The notes below the pieces were generated by a model that was not told the origin of the DNA, ran no database searches, and saw nothing but the letters and a program-made list of their open reading frames with translations. From Acidobacteriota bacterium (GTDB lineage Bacteria; Acidobacteriota; Terriglobia; 20CM-2-55-15): a stretch of 64,000 nucleotides of DNA. Positions 59,229 to 64,000 of this stretch are shown here, one piece after another. Position numbers and translations under genes: made by a program. Numbering within the stretch: position 1 is the first letter of the stretch; each line of letters opens with the position of its first letter. The stretch spans positions 1 to 64,000 of the forward strand of contig JAJEEE010000037.1 of assembly GCA_022821145.1 (NCBI GenBank). The letters are read 5' to 3'.

Positions 59229-59264
59229 GAACGAAAGTGCGCCGCGCCGACGGGGTCGTCGGCG

Positions 59265-59540
59265 TCAGCCCCCGGCGATCGAGGGCAGGATCGAAATCGT
59301 GTCGCCGGTGCGGATGGCCGTCGCCAGGTGATCCCTGTCCTTGATGTTGTCCTCGTTGACGAACACGTTGATGAACCGCCGGACCTCCCCGTTCTCGTCG
59401 AAGATGCGCTCGGCCAGGCCGCTGAACTCCGCATCCAGCTTCCGCAGCGCCTCCTCGACGGTCGCCGCCTCGACGGCCACTTCGCCTCGACCGGCGGTCA
59501 GGCTTCTCAGCGGCGTGGGTATCTTGACGTTGACGCTCAT
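59265..59540 (-). CDS. MoaD/ThiS-family sulfur carrier protein
   Basis: 91 residues with the ubiquitin-like fold (VNVKIPTPLRSLT, FINVFVNEDNIKD, GDTISILPSIAGG) and a C-terminal Gly-Gly, the site of adenylation and thiocarboxylation. The DENGEVRRFINVFVN block is typical of the CysO-like branch rather than MoaD proper. It is 3 bases downstream of a JAMM protease gene. In actinobacteria the same pair (Mec and CysO) makes cysteine from a protein thiocarboxylate, so a similar sulfur-relay role is likely. Confidence 0.88.
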   Translation of the reverse strand: MSVNVKIPTPLRSLTAGRGEVAVEAATVEEALRKLDAEFSGLAERIFDENGEVRRFINVFVNEDNIKDRDHLATAIRTGDTISILPSIAGG

Positions 59541-59543
59541 CGC

Positions 59544-59984
59544 CTAGCTCTCCTCTCCGCCGGCGGGCGGGATGTCGACGGACTCTTCCTCGAAACGGTC
59601 GCCGCCGTCGGCCAGTTCCCAGCTCTGAACGCTCGCGACCCGGCCCTCGACCACGGAACCGATCACGTAGGACCATCCCGCCCAGGCATGGGCTAGGTCG
59701 GTGCCGGACGGACGCGACGGATGATCCGGATGGGAATGATAGATGCCGACGATGTCCCACGGGCCTCCGTCGAGCTCCCGCTGCGCCCGGAGCATGTCCT
59801 TGGGATCCAGTTCGTACCGATCCCGGGCGCGTGCCGTGTTGAGGTTCCGGCAGCGGCGCGCGACGGCGGCCACCCGGGCGCCGTCGTCGACCGACCCGAT
59901 GATCAGTCCGCAGCACTCGTGCGGGTAGGCGTCCTCCATGTGGGCGCGGATATCCCCCATCACGCTCTTCGGTATGCGGAGCAC
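59544..59984 (-). CDS. JAMM/MPN+ metalloprotease (Mec-like)
   Basis: 146 residues from a GTG start at 59984; no strong ribosome site, so the start could be a little different. The JAMM motif is complete: Glu23 (HECCG), His83 and His85 (YHSHPDH), Ser93 and Asp96 (SGTD), binding zinc. Such small MPN+ enzymes cut amino acids from the C-terminus of sulfur-carrier proteins. The MoaD/ThiS gene follows immediately, which fits. Divergent from dinG. Confidence 0.88.
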   Translation of the reverse strand: MLRIPKSVMGDIRAHMEDAYPHECCGLIIGSVDDGARVAAVARRCRNLNTARARDRYELDPKDMLRAQRELDGGPWDIVGIYHSHPDHPSRPSGTDLAHAWAGWSYVIGSVVEGRVASVQSWELADGGDRFEEESVDIPPAGGEES

Positions 59985-60044
59985 GCATGAATGATAGCGG
60001 AATCGGCCGGCCCGTGGGAAAACGTCCCGGTACGGAATTTCCGA

Positions 60045-60050
60045 TACACT
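60045..60050 (+). promoter_or_regulatory. Putative -10 of dinG-like gene, leaderless
   Basis: TACACT seven bases before the ATG at 60058, preceded by GA. No good -35 at the usual distance. No ribosome site precedes the start codon, which fits leaderless transcription. Confidence 0.35.
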
Positions 60051-60057
60051 AGCCCGA

Positions 60058-61947
60058 ATGCAGGACTTCTTCGCCCCCGGCGGCCTCCTGGCGCGGAAGC
60101 TCGAAGGATACGAGGCCCGGCCGTCCCAGGCCCGGATGGCCGAGATCGTCGGCCGCGCTCTGGAGAACCGCACCCACGCCATCATCGAAGCCGGGACCGG
60201 GACGGGAAAGACGCTCGCCTATCTCGCGCCGGCGCTCGTCCACGGACAGCGGCTGCTGGTTTCGACCGGAACCAAGGCCCTCCAGGACCAGATCTTCTAC
60301 AAGGACGTCCCGCTTCTGGAGACCCTGCTCGAGCGTCCGGTCCGGGCCGCCTACCTGAAAGGCCGCGCCAACTACCTCTGCACGTTGAAGCTGCGCCAGT
60401 TCCGGAAAGACGGCCTGTTCACGCCGAACGCGATCGACGCCTTCCGGGAAATCGAGGCATGGGCCGGCGAGACCGAGACCGGCGACCGCGCCGAGCTGTC
60501 CGCGGTGGACGACGAGCTCTGGCAGAGCCTGGACGCCCGGCGGGAGCGGTGCCTGGGCACGCGATGCGAGGACTTCGAATCGTGCTTCCTGACGCGGATG
60601 CGGCGCAAGGCCATGGAGTCGGACATCGTCGTCGTCAACCACTATCTGTTCTTCGCGGACCTGGCCATTCGCGAGTCCGAGGCGGCGCAGATCCTCCCCG
60701 ACTACACGGCCGTCATTTTCGACGAGGCCCACGAGCTGGAGGACATCGCCACGGGCTACTTCGGATTCCACGTCAGCAACCACCGCCTTCAGGAGCTGCT
60801 CTACGACGCCCGCGCGCTCGCCGAGGAATCGGAAGCGTCGATCGACGGCGCCGCGGCCGTGTTGACGCGGGCCTCGGACGGTTTCTTCGGACGCTTGATG
60901 TCGACCCCCGATGGACGCCATCCCATGCCGGAACTGACCGGCATCGACGATCTGATCGGCGCGCTCGCGGACATCCGGCAGACGTTCGAGCAGTTGGACG
61001 ATGCGGCCGGGGAATGGGGGAACATGGCGCGGCGGTCGGGCGAGCTGGAGTCCGAGCTCCAGGTTTTCAAGGCGGGCCACCCCGACAACTACGTGTCCTG
61101 GATGGACCGCCGGGGCGGCGGAGTGTTCCTGGAGGCGTGTCCGATCGATGTCGCGCCCGTTCTCGAGTCCAACCTGTTCGAACGCGTGCCCACCTGCGTG
61201 CTGACCTCGGCGACGCTGACCGTCGGCGGCTCGACCGACTATATCCGCGGCCGGCTCGGCCTGCGGACGGCCGAGAGCGAGGCGCTGTCGACAGAGTTCG
61301 ACTTCGGGCAACAGGCCGCGCTCTACGTTCCGCACCACTTGCCCGACTACCGAAATCCGACCTTCCCCGAACGGGCCGCGGACGAGATCCGGAAGATCCT
61401 CGACGTGTCCCGCGGGCGCGCCTTCGTCCTGTTCACCAGCTACCAGCAGATGGAGGCGTGTTACAAGGCTGTCGCCGGCGATCTCCCTTACCCGACGCTG
61501 ATCCAGGGACGAACGAGCCGGAGCCGGTTGCTGGAACGGTTCCGCCGGAAACCGAACGCCGTCCTGTTCGCGACGTCCAGTTTCTGGCAGGGGATCGACG
61601 TTCCGGGCGAGGCGTTGAGTTGCGTCATCATCGACAAGCTCCCGTTCCAGGTGCCCTCCGATCCCCTGGTCCAGGCGCGCATGCGGCAGATCGAGGCGTC
61701 CGGGGGGAACGCGTTCGCCGACTACCAGGTGCCGGCGGCCATCCTGCGTCTCAAGCAGGGGTTCGGCCGCCTGATCCGGTCCCGAAGCGACCGCGGCATT
61801 CTCGCGATCCTCGACAGCCGTCTCCGCACGCGGCCGTACGGCAAGGTGTTCATGGACAGCCTCCCCGACTACGCGATCGTCGACCGGGTGGAGGAACTGC
61901 GCGCGTTCCTCGACGACAGGCCGGACCGGGCCGAAGCGAGCGGCTGA
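60058..61947 (+). CDS. DinG/XPD-like ATP-dependent DNA helicase
   Basis: 629 residues. Walker A EAGTGTGKT (44-52), DEAH box at 222-225 (FDEAHELED), and four cysteines at 108, 165, 170 and 176 placed between them as the [4Fe-4S] ligands of XPD-type helicases. C-terminal motifs include SSFWQGIDVPGEAL and LKQGFGRLIRS. DinG/YoaA proteins unwind DNA 5' to 3' in repair and R-loop removal. Its stop overlaps the queE start (TGATG), so the genes are coupled. Confidence 0.92.
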   Translation: MQDFFAPGGLLARKLEGYEARPSQARMAEIVGRALENRTHAIIEAGTGTGKTLAYLAPALVHGQRLLVSTGTKALQDQIFYKDVPLLETLLERPVRAAYLKGRANYLCTLKLRQFRKDGLFTPNAIDAFREIEAWAGETETGDRAELSAVDDELWQSLDARRERCLGTRCEDFESCFLTRMRRKAMESDIVVVNHYLFFADLAIRESEAAQILPDYTAVIFDEAHELEDIATGYFGFHVSNHRLQELLYDARALAEESEASIDGAAAVLTRASDGFFGRLMSTPDGRHPMPELTGIDDLIGALADIRQTFEQLDDAAGEWGNMARRSGELESELQVFKAGHPDNYVSWMDRRGGGVFLEACPIDVAPVLESNLFERVPTCVLTSATLTVGGSTDYIRGRLGLRTAESEALSTEFDFGQQAALYVPHHLPDYRNPTFPERAADEIRKILDVSRGRAFVLFTSYQQMEACYKAVAGDLPYPTLIQGRTSRSRLLERFRRKPNAVLFATSSFWQGIDVPGEALSCVIIDKLPFQVPSDPLVQARMRQIEASGGNAFADYQVPAAILRLKQGFGRLIRSRSDRGILAILDSRLRTRPYGKVFMDSLPDYAIVDRVEELRAFLDDRPDRAEASG

Positions 61948-62594
61948 TGGACGCCACCATCCGGATCACCGAGATCTTCCACTCGATCCAGGGGGAGTCG
62001 TCGCGCGCGGGTCAACCCTCGGTCTTCGTCCGCCTGACCGGATGCAGCCTCCGGTGCACCTACTGCGACACGCAATACGCATACTTCGGGGGCGCGGAGA
62101 TGGCGCTGGACGACGTGGTGGACCGCGTGGCGCGGTACGGCGCCCGGCTGGTGGAGATCACCGGGGGCGAACCGCTGGAACAGGCGTCGGTGATCCCGCT
62201 GATGAACCGCCTTCTGGACGCGGGCTACACGGTCATGCTCGAGACAGGGGGGCACGTCTCGATCGCGGAGGTTCCCGAACGCGTGATCAAGATCATCGAC
62301 GTCAAGACGCCCGACAGCGGCGAGCCGGACACTTTTCTCGAAGCCAACATCGGACTGGCCGCGCCGCACGACGAGTTCAAGTTCGTCATAGCGACAGAAC
62401 GCGACTACCGGTGGTCGCGCGACTTCTATCGGACGCGCCTGGCCGGGCTCGGGAACACGGTGCTGTTCTCGCCGTCTCACGGGGACGTGTCGAATCGGCA
62501 GTTGTCGGAGTGGATTCTGGCCGACCGCCTGCCGGTCCGCTTCCAGTTGCAGCTTCACAAGTACATCTGGGGCCCGGACGTCCGCGGCGTTTGA
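61947..62594 (+). CDS. queE: 7-carboxy-7-deazaguanine synthase QueE
   Basis: 215 residues. The radical-SAM cysteines are CSLRCTYC in the usual CxxxCxxC form near residue 33, after IFHSIQGES, the substrate-side block of QueE. ITGGEPLEQ and ETGGHVSI are the conserved SAM- and product-binding blocks. It makes the 7-deazaguanine ring in queuosine biosynthesis. It starts inside the dinG stop and precedes queC by 61 bases, where a separate promoter lies. Confidence 0.93.
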   Translation: MDATIRITEIFHSIQGESSRAGQPSVFVRLTGCSLRCTYCDTQYAYFGGAEMALDDVVDRVARYGARLVEITGGEPLEQASVIPLMNRLLDAGYTVMLETGGHVSIAEVPERVIKIIDVKTPDSGEPDTFLEANIGLAAPHDEFKFVIATERDYRWSRDFYRTRLAGLGNTVLFSPSHGDVSNRQLSEWILADRLPVRFQLQLHKYIWGPDVRGV

Positions 62595-62609
62595 CGTTTC
62601 GCCGCGGCT

Positions 62610-62638
62610 TTGACTTGGGTCCGGCCCGGACATACACT
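62610..62638 (+). promoter_or_regulatory. Promoter of queC
   Basis: TTGACT (62610-62615), 17-base spacer, TACACT (62633-62638), about 17 bases before the GTG at 62656. It is the best-matching sigma-70-like promoter in the window. Confidence 0.55.
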
Positions 62639-62655
62639 GAAGCGGGATCCGTATC

Positions 62656-63360
62656 GTGAACTCCGTGGCACCACCGAGCCGGCCGCGGGCCGTCGTGCTG
62701 ATGAGCGGCGGGCTGGACAGTTGCGTCACGGCCGCCATCGCCCGTCGCGACCACGAGCTACATGCGTTGCACGCCAACTACCGCCAGAGGACCGAGCGGC
62801 GGGAGCTGGAGGCGTTTCACGCGCAAGCGGATTCCTTCGGAATCGCCGACCGGCTGGTGGTTCGACTCGACTACTTCGCGGCGATCGGCGGGTCGAGCCT
62901 GACCGACACGGCCATCGCGGTGCCCGACGGCGACCCGAACGCGAAGGGCATTCCCAACACCTACGTGCCGTTCAGGAACGCCCATTTCCTGGCCATCGCG
63001 ACGTCGTGGGCCGAAACGATCGGCGCGCGCCGGATCTTCATCGGGGCGGTCGAAGAGGACAGCCCCGGATACCCGGACTGCCGCCCCGAATACTACGAGC
63101 GGATGAACGCCGTGATCGAGGCTGGCACGCGCCCCGGCAGCGGGATTAGAATCGAAACGCCGCTGATTCGCATGCGGAAATCAGCGATAGTCCGCGAAGG
63201 CATCGCGCTGGGGGCGCCGCTGGAGTTGTCGTGGTCATGCTACCGGCTCCAGGAGCCGGCGTGCGGGACGTGCGACAGTTGCCGGTTGCGGCTGGAAGCG
63301 TTCCGAGAGGCGGGCGCCCCCGACCCCATTACGTATGATGAACACTATGCCCAAGCTTGA
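62656..63360 (+). CDS. queC: 7-cyano-7-deazaguanine synthase QueC
   Basis: 234 residues from a GTG start. The PP-loop MSGGLDSCV near residue 16 binds ATP; NTYVPFRNAHFLAIA and DCRPEYYERMN are family blocks; the C-terminal CYRLQEPACGTCDSCRLR carries the four zinc cysteines. It converts 7-carboxy-7-deazaguanine and ammonia to preQ0 on the queuosine path. It follows queE, so the two consecutive steps sit together. Confidence 0.93.
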   Translation: MNSVAPPSRPRAVVLMSGGLDSCVTAAIARRDHELHALHANYRQRTERRELEAFHAQADSFGIADRLVVRLDYFAAIGGSSLTDTAIAVPDGDPNAKGIPNTYVPFRNAHFLAIATSWAETIGARRIFIGAVEEDSPGYPDCRPEYYERMNAVIEAGTRPGSGIRIETPLIRMRKSAIVREGIALGAPLELSWSCYRLQEPACGTCDSCRLRLEAFREAGAPDPITYDEHYAQA

Positions 63361-63375
63361 GAGACGGAGGTTCTC

Positions 63376-64000
63376 ATGAGAGTCGTCTGCCGTGCGTTGC
63401 CTGGTTGCCTGCTCTTACTTGCGTTCGCCGCGCCGGCCGCGGCGCAAGGCGTCGTCCGCGGCACGATCCTCGACTTCCAGGGCGAGCCGATCGAGGGCGC
63501 GGCCGTCCGCATCGAAGGCGACGACTATCTCCAGGAGTACCCGACCGGTCCGGACGGCACGTACTCCGCCACGCTGCCCCCCGGCGCCTACACGCTGACG
63601 TTCCTCGTCCAGCGGCAACCGCTGCTGGTCGAGAACAACGTCCCCGTCCGAGCGGGCGAGCCGCTCGTGCGCGACTTCGACATGAGCGCCTTGAGCGACG
63701 AGGACCAGGAGCGGGCGCTGGAAATGCTGGAAGCCCGCGGTGACGCCACGGCGATCCGGGAGGCGTTCGACGCGGGCGTCGCGGCCCTGAACGCGGGCGA
63801 CGTCGACACGGCGATCATTCAGTTCGGGATCGCTGCCGATGGCGACGACCAGCACATCATCCTGGCGAACCTCGCGCAGGCGTTGGCCCAGGGAGGCCGG
63901 CACGAGGAGGCCGCCCAGAACTACGCGCTCGCGTTGATCCAGGACCCGGAGAACGCCGTCTACCTGCAGAACCGGGGCATCGCGCTCGGCAACACCGGCG
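63376..64000 (+). CDS. Carboxypeptidase-regulatory/TPR protein, 5' part
   Basis: At least 208 residues, open to the window end. The ATG with ACGGAGGTTCTC upstream opens a signal peptide ending AAAAQ. Then a carboxypeptidase-regulatory-like domain (VVRGTILDFQGEPIEGAAVR, GTYSATLPPGAYTLTF) and, after a helical linker, TPR units (AALNAGDVDTAIIQFGIAA, ANLAQALAQGGRHEEAAQNY, LALIQDPENAVYLQNRGIAL). It has the same architecture as the gene at 19693. Function unknown; a secreted scaffold is likely. Confidence 0.8.
   Translation, partial: MRVVCRALPGCLLLLAFAAPAAAQGVVRGTILDFQGEPIEGAAVRIEGDDYLQEYPTGPDGTYSATLPPGAYTLTFLVQRQPLLVENNVPVRAGEPLVRDFDMSALSDEDQERALEMLEARGDATAIREAFDAGVAALNAGDVDTAIIQFGIAADGDDQHIILANLAQALAQGGRHEEAAQNYALALIQDPENAVYLQNRGIALGNTG

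Noticed and set aside
1-64000. CRISPR arrays, insertion sequences, prophage or integrase genes
   Set aside because: No regularly spaced repeats and no transposase, integrase or phage structural proteins were found on either strand.

Overview
The window is high-GC, gene-dense bacterial DNA, about 68-72% GC in most lines that I counted by hand. No integrase, transposase, CRISPR array or rRNA is visible. The best taxonomic guess is Acidobacteriota, perhaps a Vicinamibacteria-like lineage from a metagenome. The reasons are an Oar-like TonB receptor with an N-terminal carboxypeptidase-regulatory domain, DUF1552/DUF1592 partner genes, several PQQ-type beta-propeller dehydrogenases, many HH-start DUF6152-like proteins, and a JAMM protease next to a MoaD/ThiS protein. 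This assignment is inference.

Layout. 0-10.8 kb: a lipoprotein end, a PepSY membrane protein, a DUF4258/YgiT toxin-antitoxin pair, a Dph6-like ATP pyrophosphatase, a Fic protein, an FAD monooxygenase, a secreted family protein, a PQQ dehydrogenase, a CHRD protein, and an RHH/PemK toxin-antitoxin pair. 10.9-19.6 kb: the first copy of an unusual secreted cassette (A domain fused to an MBL-like domain, then DUF6152, then X). Facing it is an operon of related secreted proteins, two DUF6644-like membrane proteins and gentisate dioxygenase. 19.7-29.5 kb: two TPR proteins, a bidirectional terminator, a TonB receptor, an MBL hydrolase with an EF-hand pair, a tannase-family esterase and an SMP-30-like propeller. 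29.5-37.5 kb: cassette copies two and three around a DoxX-like membrane protein. 37.5-45 kb: fumarylacetoacetase-family hydrolase, enolase-superfamily enzyme, maleate isomerase-like protein, methyltransferase-like protein, PQQ dehydrogenase and carboxylesterase. 45-52.4 kb: a reduced cassette (A/X-like plus DUF6152), a cytochrome-lectin-like protein, an ankyrin protein and the DUF1552/DUF1592 pair. 52.4-57.2 kb: PQQ dehydrogenase, esterase and tannase, with visibly lower GC in the esterase and tannase part, bounded by an imperfect 29-bp direct repeat beside tRNA genes. 57.2-64 kb: core genes (two tRNA-Pro, MerR, Der, MoaD/ThiS, JAMM, DinG, QueE, QueC) and the start of another carboxypeptidase-regulatory/TPR protein.

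How it fits together. Most accessory genes encode secreted proteins. Tannase-like esterases, PQQ dehydrogenases, a flavin hydroxylase, a gentisate-type ring-cleavage enzyme, an FAH-family hydrolase and a maleate isomerase suggest capture and breakdown of plant or algal phenolic esters. The most interesting signal is a repeated secreted cassette: ten relatives of one motif family, three MBL-like proteins with progressively lost metal ligands, and five DUF6152-like proteins whose predicted mature N-terminus is His-His, a possible copper histidine-brace. The fusion in copy one and the repeated gene order argue that these proteins work together on a function I cannot name.
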